From Gryllotalpicola daejeonensis (GTDB taxonomy: Bacteria; Actinomycetota; Actinomycetes; Actinomycetales; Microbacteriaceae): a stretch of 64,000 nucleotides of DNA. Of the stretch, positions 1 through 8,374 are shown one piece after another. Location of the stretch: contig NZ_BAABBV010000001.1 in NCBI RefSeq assembly GCF_039538145.1, positions 124,001 to 188,000 of the forward strand, read 5' to 3'. The position numbers and the translations under genes were made by a program. How positions within the stretch are numbered: the first letter of the stretch is position 1; the number at the start of each line of letters is the position of its first letter. The notes under the pieces were generated by a model. The model was not told the origin of the DNA. It was given only the letters and a program-made list of their open reading frames with translations, and did no database searches.

Positions 1-1623
1 GGCGTCTACGACCTCGTCGGCAACAACATCCCCGTGTTCTTCATCCAGGACGCGATCAAGTTTCCCGACATCATCCACGCGGGCAAGCCGCACCCCGACC
101 GCGAGATCCCGCAGGCGCAGTCGGCGCACGACACCTTCTGGGACTTCGTCTCGCTGCACACCGAGGCGCAGCACCACACCATCTGGAACATGTCAGACCG
201 CGGCATCCCGCGCTCGTACCGCATGATGCAGGGCTTCGGCATCCACACCTTCCGCCTCGTCAAGACGGAGGCGGACGGCAGCCTCGCGACCACGCTCGTC
301 AAGTTCCACTGGCGCCCGCGGCTCGGCACACACGCCGTCACGTGGGAGGAGGCGCAGCTGATCTCGGGTAAGGACCCCGACTTCCACCGCCGCGACCTCG
401 CCGACGCGATCGAGGCAGGCGCGTACCCCGAGTGGGACTTCGGCATCCAGGTCTTCCCCGACACCGAGGATCAGACCTTCCACGGCATCGATCTGCTCGA
501 CCCGACCAAGATCGTGCCGGAGGAGCTCGCACCGATCGTCGTCGTCGGCACGATGACGCTCAACCGGAACCCCAGCAACTACTTCGCAGAGACCGAGCAG
601 GTCGCCTTCCACCCCGGCCACCTCGTGCCGGGCATCGATGTGACGAGCGACCCGCTGCTGCAGGGGCGCCTGTTCTCGTACCTCGACACGCAGATCTCGC
701 GCCTCGGCGGCCCGAACTTCGGCCAGCTGCCGATCAACCGGCCGCACGCCGAGATCAACGACATGCTGCGTGACGGGATGCATCAGACCGTGGTGCACCG
801 CGGCGTGGCGCCGTACCACCCGAACTCGCTCGACGGCGGGTGCCCGTTCCCGGCGATGGTCACCGGCGGCGAGGCGTTCACCGACGTGCCGCAGCCGATC
901 CAGCAGGACGTCGTCACCCGTGAGCAGCCCGCGAGCTTCGACGACCACTTCTCGCAGGCGCGCCTCTTCTACCGCTCGCTGACGCCGGTGGAGCAGCTGC
1001 ACGTGAAGCAGGCCTACGCGTTCGAGCTCGGCAAGGTGTACGAGCAGGCGATCAAGGAGCGCCAGCTGCAGTGCCTGGCCAACATCGATGCGGAGCTGTG
1101 CGCGTTCGTCGCGAACGAGCTCGGTCTGCCGGCGCCTGCGCCCACCGAAGTGGTGCCCGACGTCGAGATCAGCCCGGCGCTGCGCATGGTGACCGACGTG
1201 GCCTGGCCGGCAGACGGCCGCCAGGTCGGGATCGTGGTCGATGACGATACGGATGCTTCGGCCGTGGCATCCGTTCGCGAGACGCTCCACGCGGCGGGCG
1301 TGACGCCGCTCGTCATCGCGCCGCACGGCGGAAAGGTGGGCGGCCTCGACGTGCAGCGCAGTTTCCACACCGCCACCAGTGTCGAGCTCGACGCGGTGAT
1401 CGTGCTGGCGCCCGCGGTCGACCCACGCGTGCTCGAGCTGCTGCGCGAGGCGTTCCGTCACGACAAGGCGATCGGTGTCTCCAGTGATGCCGAGCCGCTG
1501 CTGCCCGACGTCGGCGTTCCCGCCACTGCGCCCGGTGTCGTCACCGGCGATGCGGCGGCCGTCGCAGCCGGAGTCCTCGACTTGCTGCCTGCGCACCGTG
1601 TCTGGGCGCGCGAAGGGGTGTAG
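1..1623 (+). CDS. katE: Large-subunit (HPII-type) catalase, 5' end cut by window edge
   Basis: A heme catalase that splits hydrogen peroxide into water and oxygen in the cytoplasm. The frame is open from base 1, so the N-terminus with the distal His lies outside the window. The distal Asn segment (VGNNIPVFFIQD) is present at the start. The proximal heme motif RLFSYLDTQ is intact, with its Tyr ligand at 679-681. After the catalase fold (about residue 390 of the visible part) a flavodoxin/class I amidotransferase-like domain begins at GIVVDDDTDA, which marks clade 2 large-subunit catalases such as E. coli HPII. About 540 residues are visible, and full HPII-type enzymes have about 700-750. The MFS gene follows after 67 bases. 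Confidence 0.95.
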   Translation, partial: GVYDLVGNNIPVFFIQDAIKFPDIIHAGKPHPDREIPQAQSAHDTFWDFVSLHTEAQHHTIWNMSDRGIPRSYRMMQGFGIHTFRLVKTEADGSLATTLVKFHWRPRLGTHAVTWEEAQLISGKDPDFHRRDLADAIEAGAYPEWDFGIQVFPDTEDQTFHGIDLLDPTKIVPEELAPIVVVGTMTLNRNPSNYFAETEQVAFHPGHLVPGIDVTSDPLLQGRLFSYLDTQISRLGGPNFGQLPINRPHAEINDMLRDGMHQTVVHRGVAPYHPNSLDGGCPFPAMVTGGEAFTDVPQPIQQDVVTREQPASFDDHFSQARLFYRSLTPVEQLHVKQAYAFELGKVYEQAIKERQLQCLANIDAELCAFVANELGLPAPAPTEVVPDVEISPALRMVTDVAWPADGRQVGIVVDDDTDASAVASVRETLHAAGVTPLVIAPHGGKVGGLDVQRSFHTATSVELDAVIVLAPAVDPRVLELLREAFRHDKAIGVSSDAEPLLPDVGVPATAPGVVTGDAAAVAAGVLDLLPAHRVWAREGV

Positions 1624-1630
1624 AAGAGGA

Positions 1631-1661
1631 ACTGCACGTTGAGTGAAGTTGTGTGTGCAGT
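1631..1661. promoter_or_regulatory. 7-base inverted repeat between catalase and MFS genes
   Basis: ACTGCAC (1631-1637) and GTGCAGT (1655-1661) are perfect inverted repeats 17 bases apart, just after the catalase stop. No T-run follows, so an operator for the MFS gene is as likely as a weak transcript end. The role is unproven. Confidence 0.3.
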
Positions 1662-1690
1662 CCGGGTGTGATCGGAAAGGGCATCCAAAA

Positions 1691-3160
1691 ATGACAACGG
1701 CGTCAGCATCTGAATCATCTGCAGCGGGGGGAACGGGCACCGTCAGGAGCCTCATTCCGGCGAGGCTCGACCGGCTCCCGTGGACGAAGTTCCACTGGTC
1801 GATCGTGGTGGGGCTCGGCGTGGCGTGGATCCTCGACGGTCTCGAGATCCAGATCGTCGCGGCGAACGGCTACGCAGACACCCTCAACCTGTCGCCCACT
1901 CAGGTCGGCCTCGTCGGAACCACGTACCTTGTCGGCCAGGTCATCGGGTCGCTGTACTTCGGGTGGCTGTCAGACCGGCTGGGCAGGCGCCGCTTGTTCA
2001 TTCTGACCCTCGCCGTCTACCTGATCGGCTCGGGCATCGCCGGCTTCGCGTTCTCGCTGTGGTTCCTGCTGATCTTCCGCTTCATCGCGGGGGCGGGCAT
2101 CGGCGGCGAGTACGCGGCGATCAACTCCGCGATCGACGAACTCATCCCGTCGCACTATCGCGGCAGGGTCGACATCGCCATTAACGGCACTTACTGGGGT
2201 GGCGCGGCGATCGGCGCCGCCGCGAACATCTTCCTGCTGAACCCGGACATCTTCCCGGTCGACTGGGGCTGGCGCATCGGCTTCTGGATCGGCCCCGTGA
2301 TCGGTCTGTTCATCATCTATCTGCGACGTCACATCCCGGAGAGCCCGCGCTGGCTCATCACGCATGGCCGCGCACAGGAAGCCGAAACCACCATCGACGA
2401 CATCGAGCAGCGCGTCGAGGCGTCCGGCGGGAGTCTGAAACCGGTCGAGGACTCGCAGGCGATCCAGCTGAGGCCCATCGAGTACGTGCCTTTCCGGGTG
2501 ATCGTCGGCGTGCTCTTCCGGAAATATCCGAAGCGCACGCTGACCGCCGCCGCCATGATGATCACGCAGTCGTTCCTGTACAACGCGATCTTTTTCACCT
2601 ACGCGCTCGTCCTGCAGAACTTCTACGACATCCCGAAGGACCACACCGGCTACTTCTTCTTCCCGTTCGCGATCGGCAATCTGATCGGTCCTCTGGTGCT
2701 CGGGCACCTGTTCGACGCGATCGGGCGCCGCAAGATGATCTTCGCGACGTACGGTCTCTCGGGCCTCGTGCTGCTCGTCTCGGCGTTCTTCTTCCACGCA
2801 GGCGTGCTGAACGCGACCACGCAGACGATCTTCTGGTGCGTGGCGTTCTTTTTCGCCTCGGCTGGCGCCTCGAGTGCGTACCTGACGGTGAGCGAGACCT
2901 TCCCGCTCGAGCTGCGGGCGCAGGCGATCTCGTACTTCTTCTCGCTCGCGCAGATCTTCGGGGCGATCGCGCCGACGCTGTACGGCGCGCTCATCGGCGA
3001 TGGATCGTCGCGCGGGCCGCTGACGGTCGGCTACATCATCGGCGCCGTGATCATGATCATCGGCGGCGTGATCGCCTTCATCTTCGGCACGGATGCCGAG
3101 CGAAGGTCCCTCGAAACGGTCAGTGAGCCGCTGTCGTTGGTCACGGCGGGGAGAGACTGA
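1691..3160 (+). CDS. MFS transporter, sugar/metabolite:H+ symporter type
   Basis: A 12-helix major facilitator permease in the inner membrane, 489 residues. The loop 2-3 signature GWLSDRLGRRRLF and the second-half counterpart GHLFDAIGRRKMIF are both present. The ESPRW motif after helix 6 (HIPESPRWL) is typical of sugar-porter and metabolite:H+ symporter families. A frame-open ATG at 1643 exists, but the ATG at 1691 is preferred because a purine-rich GGAAAGG lies about ten bases upstream and the N-terminus then starts in a normal polar stretch. The substrate cannot be read from sequence. The aldo/keto reductase begins 4 bases after the stop, so the two are probably co-transcribed and may handle the same sugar or polyol-like compound. 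Confidence 0.9.
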   Translation: MTTASASESSAAGGTGTVRSLIPARLDRLPWTKFHWSIVVGLGVAWILDGLEIQIVAANGYADTLNLSPTQVGLVGTTYLVGQVIGSLYFGWLSDRLGRRRLFILTLAVYLIGSGIAGFAFSLWFLLIFRFIAGAGIGGEYAAINSAIDELIPSHYRGRVDIAINGTYWGGAAIGAAANIFLLNPDIFPVDWGWRIGFWIGPVIGLFIIYLRRHIPESPRWLITHGRAQEAETTIDDIEQRVEASGGSLKPVEDSQAIQLRPIEYVPFRVIVGVLFRKYPKRTLTAAAMMITQSFLYNAIFFTYALVLQNFYDIPKDHTGYFFFPFAIGNLIGPLVLGHLFDAIGRRKMIFATYGLSGLVLLVSAFFFHAGVLNATTQTIFWCVAFFFASAGASSAYLTVSETFPLELRAQAISYFFSLAQIFGAIAPTLYGALIGDGSSRGPLTVGYIIGAVIMIIGGVIAFIFGTDAERRSLETVSEPLSLVTAGRD

Positions 3161-3164
3161 GGGA

Positions 3165-4094
3165 GTGAAGACACTTGCACTGCCGCAGACGAATCTGACC
3201 GCCTCCAACCTGATCCTCGGCCTGATGAGGATCACCGACCTCGATGACGAGGCGATCCGCACCCTGGTCGGCACCGCCCGCGACGAGGGCATTGACTTCT
3301 TCGATCACGCCGATGTCTACGGCAGCGGGCCGCACCAGTGTGAGCGCCGCTTCGGCGACGCGGTGCGGTTCACGAGCAGCGAGCGCGAGCAGGTCAAGAT
3401 CCAGACCAAGACCGGCATCGTGCCGGGCGCGTTCGACTTCTCGAAGGAGCACATTCTCGAGTCGGTGGATGCCTCGCTCGAGGCGCTGCGCACGGACTAC
3501 CTCGACGTGCTGCTGCTGCACCGCCCCGACGCGCTGGTCGAGCCGGAAGAGGTCGCCGCCGCGTTCGATCAGCTCGAAGCATCCGGAAAGGTCCGCAACT
3601 TCGGCGTCTCGAACCACACGCCCGGCCAGACCGAGCTGCTGAAGAAGTACGTGCGCCAGCCGCTCGCCTTCAACCAGGTGCAGCTCTCGATCACGCACGC
3701 GCCGCTCATCGCCACCGGCGTCGCGTCGAACATGGCGGGGCTCGACCAGTCGATCGACCGCGACAACGGCATCCTCGACTACGCGCGCCTGAACGACATC
3801 ACGCTGCAGGCGTGGTCGCCGTTCCAGAAGCAGTTCTTCAACGGCGTGTTCCTCGGTGACCGCGAGAAGTACGCGGAACTCAACGATGCAATCGACGAGC
3901 TCGCCGCGAAGTACGAGGTGACGCCGACCGCCATCGCCGTGGCGTGGATCACACGCCACCCCGCGAACTTCCAGGTGGTGCTGGGCACGACGAAGCCCGA
4001 GCGCGTGCGCGAGTCCGCGGCCGGAAGCGAGCTGCCGCTGACGCGCGTCGAGTGGTATCGGCTGTTCACGGCGGCGGGCTACACGCTGCCGTGA
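3165..4094 (+). CDS. Aldo/keto reductase, YdhF-like
   Basis: A predicted NAD(P)H-dependent oxidoreductase with a TIM-barrel fold, 309 residues. The catalytic set is visible: Asp47 and Tyr52 in FFDHADVYG, the Lys in IQTKTGIV, and the His in LLLHRPD. GVSNHTP and VVLGTTKPERV match the cofactor-binding C-terminal half of the YdhF group. GTG at 3165 is chosen over an upstream in-frame ATG that overlaps the MFS gene by 68 bases; MKTLALPQTNL is a normal family N-terminus. It probably forms an operon with the transporter. The substrate is unknown. Confidence 0.9.
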   Translation: MKTLALPQTNLTASNLILGLMRITDLDDEAIRTLVGTARDEGIDFFDHADVYGSGPHQCERRFGDAVRFTSSEREQVKIQTKTGIVPGAFDFSKEHILESVDASLEALRTDYLDVLLLHRPDALVEPEEVAAAFDQLEASGKVRNFGVSNHTPGQTELLKKYVRQPLAFNQVQLSITHAPLIATGVASNMAGLDQSIDRDNGILDYARLNDITLQAWSPFQKQFFNGVFLGDREKYAELNDAIDELAAKYEVTPTAIAVAWITRHPANFQVVLGTTKPERVRESAAGSELPLTRVEWYRLFTAAGYTLP

Positions 4095-4165
4095 TGACGC
4101 GGTGCCGACCGTGACCTCCCGCCGTAACAAAGTGTGCAGGAAAGGCCGGCAGTGGCCGCCCGACT

Positions 4166-4171
4166 TAGGCT
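4166..4171 (+). promoter_or_regulatory. -10-like box TAGGCT, 6 bases before GTG start
   Basis: The TANNNT hexamer is placed so that transcription would start at or next to the GTG at 4178. No Shine-Dalgarno sequence is visible. This is read as a leaderless promoter of the GNAT gene. Confidence 0.45.
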
Positions 4172-4177
4172 TAGGCG

Positions 4178-4951
4178 GTGCCCGAGTACGACTTCCCCCA
4201 GCTTGACAACCCGGCCTGGTACTCGCTGACCGGCGCCCACGCACAGCATGCCGTCGGCGGCCCGATCGGCACGGTTCGGGCGCTGCGCTACGACCCAGAG
4301 GTCTCGGTCTGGGGCGCGACGCCCGACGACGCGACCGCCGACGACTGGGCCGCGCTCGGCGCGCTGCTCGGCGCCGACGAGTCGATCAGCCTGCCCGGGC
4401 GCGAGCTGCCTGAGGGCTGGGAAGGCGACGGCGGCCTCGGGTTGCAGCTGATCGACGAGGACTACGAGCCTCAGCCCGGCGACGGCGAGGGACTCGTCAC
4501 GCTCACCGCCGAGGATGTGCCCGAGATGATCGACCTCGTCGAGCGCACGCAGCCGGGGCCGTTCGCCCCGCGCACGATCGAGCTCGGCGGCTACGTCGGC
4601 GTGCGCGTCGACGGCAAGCTCGTCGCGATGGCAGGCCGGCGCATGAACCCCGCCGGGTGGGTCGAGATCAGCGCGGTGTGCACCGACGAGGAGCACCGCG
4701 GGCGCGGCTATGCGGCGCGGCTCGTGCGGGCCGTGGCATCCGGAATCCGTGCGGACGGGCAGCGCGCGTTCCTGCACGTGCGGTGGGACAACTACGACGC
4801 CAAGCGCGTCTACGAGCGCCTCGGCTTCGTCGTGCGCCGCGAGTTCCCGTTCAGCTTCGGGCGGCCGGCGGCCGGCGACCAGGCGGGGGAGCGGCCGGGC
4901 GTGCAGCCCGCCGAAGGTAACGAACAGACAGAACGCGACACCGCGGCATAG
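4178..4951 (+). CDS. GNAT-family N-acetyltransferase (FR47-like)
   Basis: A 257-residue protein. The C-terminal half (about residues 105-235) is a GNAT domain. The acetyl-CoA pyrophosphate-binding loop is visible as HRGRGYAARL after the beta-4 strand ISAVCTDEE. The motif B region YERLGFVVRREFPFSFG carries the usual Tyr-x-x-x-Gly-Phe pattern. The N-terminal 100 residues resemble the extra segment of FR47-type acetyltransferases. The acceptor is unknown. GTG at 4178 has no clear ribosome site but follows a -10-like TAGGCT. The cysteine desulfurase starts 9 bases downstream. Confidence 0.88.
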   Translation: MPEYDFPQLDNPAWYSLTGAHAQHAVGGPIGTVRALRYDPEVSVWGATPDDATADDWAALGALLGADESISLPGRELPEGWEGDGGLGLQLIDEDYEPQPGDGEGLVTLTAEDVPEMIDLVERTQPGPFAPRTIELGGYVGVRVDGKLVAMAGRRMNPAGWVEISAVCTDEEHRGRGYAARLVRAVASGIRADGQRAFLHVRWDNYDAKRVYERLGFVVRREFPFSFGRPAAGDQAGERPGVQPAEGNEQTERDTAA

Positions 4952-4960
4952 CGTTGAGGG

Positions 4961-6235
4961 GTGGCAACCTCGGCAACTTCCGTCCTCGCTGACCTGCGCG
5001 CGGACTTCCCCCTTCTCGATCAGAGCGTGAACGGGCATCCGCTCGTGTACCTCGACTCGGCGGCGACCGCGCAGCGGCCGCGCGTCGTCCTCGATGCGGA
5101 GCGCGCGTACCTCGAGCAGCGCAACGCCGCCGTGCACCGCGGCGCGCACACGCTCGCCGCCGAGGCCACCGAGGAATTCGAGGGCGCGCGCGAGGCCGTC
5201 TCCCGGTTCGTGGGTGCGCGGCCGGACGAGATCGCCTGGCAGGCGAATGCGACGGATGCCCTGAACACGGTGGCGCTCGCGATCGGGGTCGCCTCGCGAG
5301 GCCTCGGGGGAGAGGCCGCGAAGCGGTTCGCGCTGCAGCCCGGCGACGAGCTCGTCGTCACCGAGGCCGAGCACCACGCGAACCTGATTCCGTGGCAGCA
5401 GCTCGCGGCGCAGACCGGAGCAGTGCTGCGCTGGATCCCCGTTGACGACGACGGGTTGTGGACCATTGAGGATGCCCGCGCCGTCATCACGGAGAAGACG
5501 CGGGTGATCGCGTTCGCGCACGTCTCGAACGTGACGGGCATGGTGGCCCCCCTGGCGGAGCTGGTCGAGCTCGCGGCATCCGTCGGTGCCCTCACGGTTC
5601 TCGACGCGTGCCAGTCCGCACCGCACCGGCCGCTCGAGCTGGGCGCGCTCGGCGTCGACTTCGCCGCCTTCAGCGCGCACAAGATGCTCGGCCCGACCGG
5701 CCTCGGCGTGCTCTACGGACGCCGCGAGCTGCTGAATGCGCTGCCGCCTGCCCGCACCGGCGGGTCGATGATCACGACCGTCACGATGGAGGGGGCCGAG
5801 TTCCTGCCCGCTCCTCAGCGCTTCGAGGCAGGCACGCAGCCGGTCTCGCAGGCGATCGCCCTGGGGGCCGCAGTCGGATATCTGACGGATGCCGGCACGC
5901 AGGCGATCCTCGAGCACGAGCACGCGCTCGCCGCGCGGCTCTATGACGGCCTCGCCGACATCCCGGGCATCCGGCTGATCGGGCCGGGCGCTGGCCGGGA
6001 GCGCGCCGGGCTCGTGGCCTTCGACGTCGCGGGGGTGCACGCGCACGACGCCGGGCAGTTCCTCGACGCCCGCGGCATCGCGGTGCGCGTGGGGCACCAC
6101 TGCGCGCAGCCGCTGCACCGCCGCCTCGGCCTCACCGCGAGCGTGCGGGCGAGCGTGTACCTCTACAACTCGGCCGAGGACGTGGACACGTTCCTCGAGG
6201 CCGCGACAGGCATCCGCCCGTATTTCGGCGTGTGA
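4961..6235 (+). CDS. SufS-type (group II) cysteine desulfurase family protein
   Basis: A PLP enzyme of the aminotransferase class V fold, 424 residues, predicted to take sulfur from cysteine as a protein persulfide. The PLP Lys is K241 in FSAHKMLGPTG. The persulfide Cys is C381 in VGHHCAQPLHRRLG, the RxGHHCAQP form typical of SufS rather than IscS. No suf or isc genes are nearby, so this may be an additional desulfurase rather than the housekeeping one. The GTG start overlaps nothing and follows the GNAT stop by 9 bases with GAGGG in front. The family is secure; the specific pathway is inference. Confidence 0.92.
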   Translation: MATSATSVLADLRADFPLLDQSVNGHPLVYLDSAATAQRPRVVLDAERAYLEQRNAAVHRGAHTLAAEATEEFEGAREAVSRFVGARPDEIAWQANATDALNTVALAIGVASRGLGGEAAKRFALQPGDELVVTEAEHHANLIPWQQLAAQTGAVLRWIPVDDDGLWTIEDARAVITEKTRVIAFAHVSNVTGMVAPLAELVELAASVGALTVLDACQSAPHRPLELGALGVDFAAFSAHKMLGPTGLGVLYGRRELLNALPPARTGGSMITTVTMEGAEFLPAPQRFEAGTQPVSQAIALGAAVGYLTDAGTQAILEHEHALAARLYDGLADIPGIRLIGPGAGRERAGLVAFDVAGVHAHDAGQFLDARGIAVRVGHHCAQPLHRRLGLTASVRASVYLYNSAEDVDTFLEAATGIRPYFGV

Positions 6236-6280
6236 GAGACAGCGAGTGATCGAAGCCCCTGAACGGGGAACGAGGGAGAC

Positions 6281-7156
6281 ATGAGCGATTCGCGAACCCC
6301 TGAAGTCGGCCGCTTCGGCATCTGGATCGGCGCCCGCGCCAACCCGACGCCCGAGCTCGCCTACCACCTCGAGAACCTCGGCTTCGGCGCGCTCTGGCTC
6401 GGTGGCCAGCCGGCCGATCTCAAGCTGGTCGAGGCGATCATCGCGAACACGAGCGACATCACGGTCGCCACGGGCATCTCCAACATATGGACGGCGGACG
6501 CGCGCGAGCTGGCGGCGGCGTACCACCGCGTCGAGGCCGCGCACCCGGGCCGTCTGATCGTCGGAATCGGCGCCGGTCACCCCGAGGGTCAGGGCGATCA
6601 GGCGCTGAAGCCGTATGCCGCCATGGTCGAGTACCTCGACGTGCTCGACGAAGAGGGGGTGCCGCTGGAGCGCCGCGTGCTCGCCGCGCTCGGCCCCCGC
6701 ATGCTCGAGCTCGCTCGCGACCGTTCGGCGGGCGCCCACCCCTATCTCGTGACGCCGTCGTTCAACGAGGGCGCCCGGGCGATTCTCGGGGCGGGGAAGC
6801 TGCTCGCGACCGAGCAGCGGGTCGTGCTGCGCCAAGACGCAGAGGCCGCGCGCGAGCTCGGCCGCCCGAGCGTCGACCGGCCGTACCTCGGCCTGCGCAA
6901 CTACGTGAACAACCTGAAGCGCCTCGGCTACGGCGACGAAGACGTCGAGAGCCCGGGCAGCGACCGGCTCATCGACGACCTGGTGGTCTACGGAGACGAC
7001 GCGGCCATCGAAGCGCGGCTCAGCGCACACCTGCGCGCAGGGGCCGACCACGTCGCGGTGCAGCTGGTGCAGGCATCCGATGACGACGTGGCGGCCGGCT
7101 ACACGCAGCTCGCACGTGCGCTGGGGCTGCCCCGCGACGCGGGCGTGCAAGGCTGA
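6281..7156 (+). CDS. LLM-class F420-dependent oxidoreductase
   Basis: A luciferase-like monooxygenase-fold protein of 291 residues, similar to the actinobacterial F420-dependent group. Visible landmarks are FGIWIGARANPT at the N-terminus, the cofactor-side segment VATGISNIWT, and GRLIVGIGAGHPE at about residue 90. The C-terminus has the usual DHVAVQLV strand. A strong GAGGGA ribosome site precedes the ATG by 4-5 bases. The substrate is unknown. F420 use is inferred from family membership and not from biosynthetic genes in the window. The next aldo/keto reductase starts 4 bases after the stop. Confidence 0.9.
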   Translation: MSDSRTPEVGRFGIWIGARANPTPELAYHLENLGFGALWLGGQPADLKLVEAIIANTSDITVATGISNIWTADARELAAAYHRVEAAHPGRLIVGIGAGHPEGQGDQALKPYAAMVEYLDVLDEEGVPLERRVLAALGPRMLELARDRSAGAHPYLVTPSFNEGARAILGAGKLLATEQRVVLRQDAEAARELGRPSVDRPYLGLRNYVNNLKRLGYGDEDVESPGSDRLIDDLVVYGDDAAIEARLSAHLRAGADHVAVQLVQASDDDVAAGYTQLARALGLPRDAGVQG

Positions 7157-7160
7157 GACC

Positions 7161-8258
7161 GTGCCGTATTCAGCTGCAGAAGACCGCTACCAGTCGATCC
7201 CCTACCGCCGCGTCGGGCGCAGCGGGCTCAAGCTGCCCGCCGTCTCGCTCGGCCTGTGGCAGAACTTCGGCGACACCACGCCGCTCGACACCCAGCGCGC
7301 GATCCTGCGGCGGGCATTCGACCTCGGGGTGACCCACTTCGACCTGGCGAACAACTACGGGCCGCCCGCCGGCAGCGCGGAGACCAACTTCGGCCGCCTG
7401 TTCGCCGAGGACTTCCGGCCGTACCGCGACGAGCTGATCATCTCGACCAAGGCCGGCTACAAGATGTTCGACGGCCCGTACGGCGAGTGGGGAAGCCGGA
7501 AGTACCTGCTGTCGAGCCTCGATGCGTCGCTTGCGCGCATGGGCCTGGACTACGTCGACATCTTCTACTCGCACCGCGCAGACCCCGACACACCCCTCGA
7601 AGAGACGATGGGCGCGCTCGACCAGGCGGTGCGCAGCGGCAAGGCGCTGTACGCGGGCATCTCGAGCTATTCGCCGACGCGCACGCGCGAGGCGGTGGCG
7701 ATCCTGCGCGAACTCGGCACGCCTGCGCTCATCCACCAGCCGAGCTACTCGATGTTCAACCGGTGGATCGAGGGCTCGGGTTCCGGTGAGGATGCCGGTG
7801 CCGGCGACGGCGACCGCGACGGCGACGGCGACGCCGGCGGCGAGAGCCTGCTCGACGTGGTCGGCGAGCTGGGCCTCGGCCTAATCGCGTTCAGCCCGCT
7901 CGCGCAGGGACTGCTCACGAGCAAGTACCTGAACGGCGTACCAGAGGGTTCGCGCGCGACCAAGGCGCCGTCGTGGCGCGAGGGATTCCTGAACGACGAG
8001 GTCCTCGGGCGCGTGCGCGCCCTGAACGGCATCGCCGAGGCTCGCGGCCAGAGCCTTGCGCAGCTCGCCATCGCGTGGGTGCTGCGCGACGAGCGCGTGA
8101 CCTCGGCGCTGATCGGCGCCTCGAGCGTCGCCCAGCTCGAGGACAACCTGGCGGCGCTCGGCCGGCTCGACTTCACCGAGGCTGAGCTCGCCGCGATCGA
8201 TGAGCACGCGGTCGACGCGGGCATCAACATCTGGCAGCGCTCGAGCGACGTGGGCTGA
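7161..8258 (+). CDS. Aldo/keto reductase, YghZ/KvBeta-like, with acidic Gly/Asp insertion
   Basis: A 365-residue TIM-barrel reductase close to the L-glyceraldehyde 3-phosphate reductase (YghZ) group. Catalytic Asp and Tyr lie in HFDLANNYGPP, the Lys in ISTKAGYKM, and the His in FYSHRADPD. The hallmark AFSPLAQGLLTSKYL is present. Between FNRWIEG and LLDVVGELG, where relatives usually have a very short loop, there is an extra stretch of about 20-25 residues rich in Gly, Asp and Ala, encoded by near-perfect GGCGAC repeats (about 7795-7835). GTG at 7161 is preferred to upstream starts inside the previous gene. Confidence 0.9.
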   Translation: MPYSAAEDRYQSIPYRRVGRSGLKLPAVSLGLWQNFGDTTPLDTQRAILRRAFDLGVTHFDLANNYGPPAGSAETNFGRLFAEDFRPYRDELIISTKAGYKMFDGPYGEWGSRKYLLSSLDASLARMGLDYVDIFYSHRADPDTPLEETMGALDQAVRSGKALYAGISSYSPTRTREAVAILRELGTPALIHQPSYSMFNRWIEGSGSGEDAGAGDGDRDGDGDAGGESLLDVVGELGLGLIAFSPLAQGLLTSKYLNGVPEGSRATKAPSWREGFLNDEVLGRVRALNGIAEARGQSLAQLAIAWVLRDERVTSALIGASSVAQLEDNLAALGRLDFTEAELAAIDEHAVDAGINIWQRSSDVG

Positions 8259-8374
8259 TGCCGCGAGCGATGGTGCGGCTGATGCGCGGAATTGACCGAC
8301 CGTCAATGATCTGAAAAAGTTGCGGGCGTAACCCAGACAGGGGACACTGACGTCCCCCCGCGAGGAGAAGCTCC

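Noticed and set aside
4961..6235. Part of a suf or isc iron-sulfur operon
   Set aside because: No SufBCD, SufU, IscU or regulator gene is adjacent. Neighbours are a GNAT and an LLM oxidoreductase.
4079..7150. A 1023-codon minus-strand open frame opposite the GNAT, desulfurase and LLM genes
   Set aside because: It is a shadow frame opposite three well-supported genes, has biased composition and no recognisable domain.
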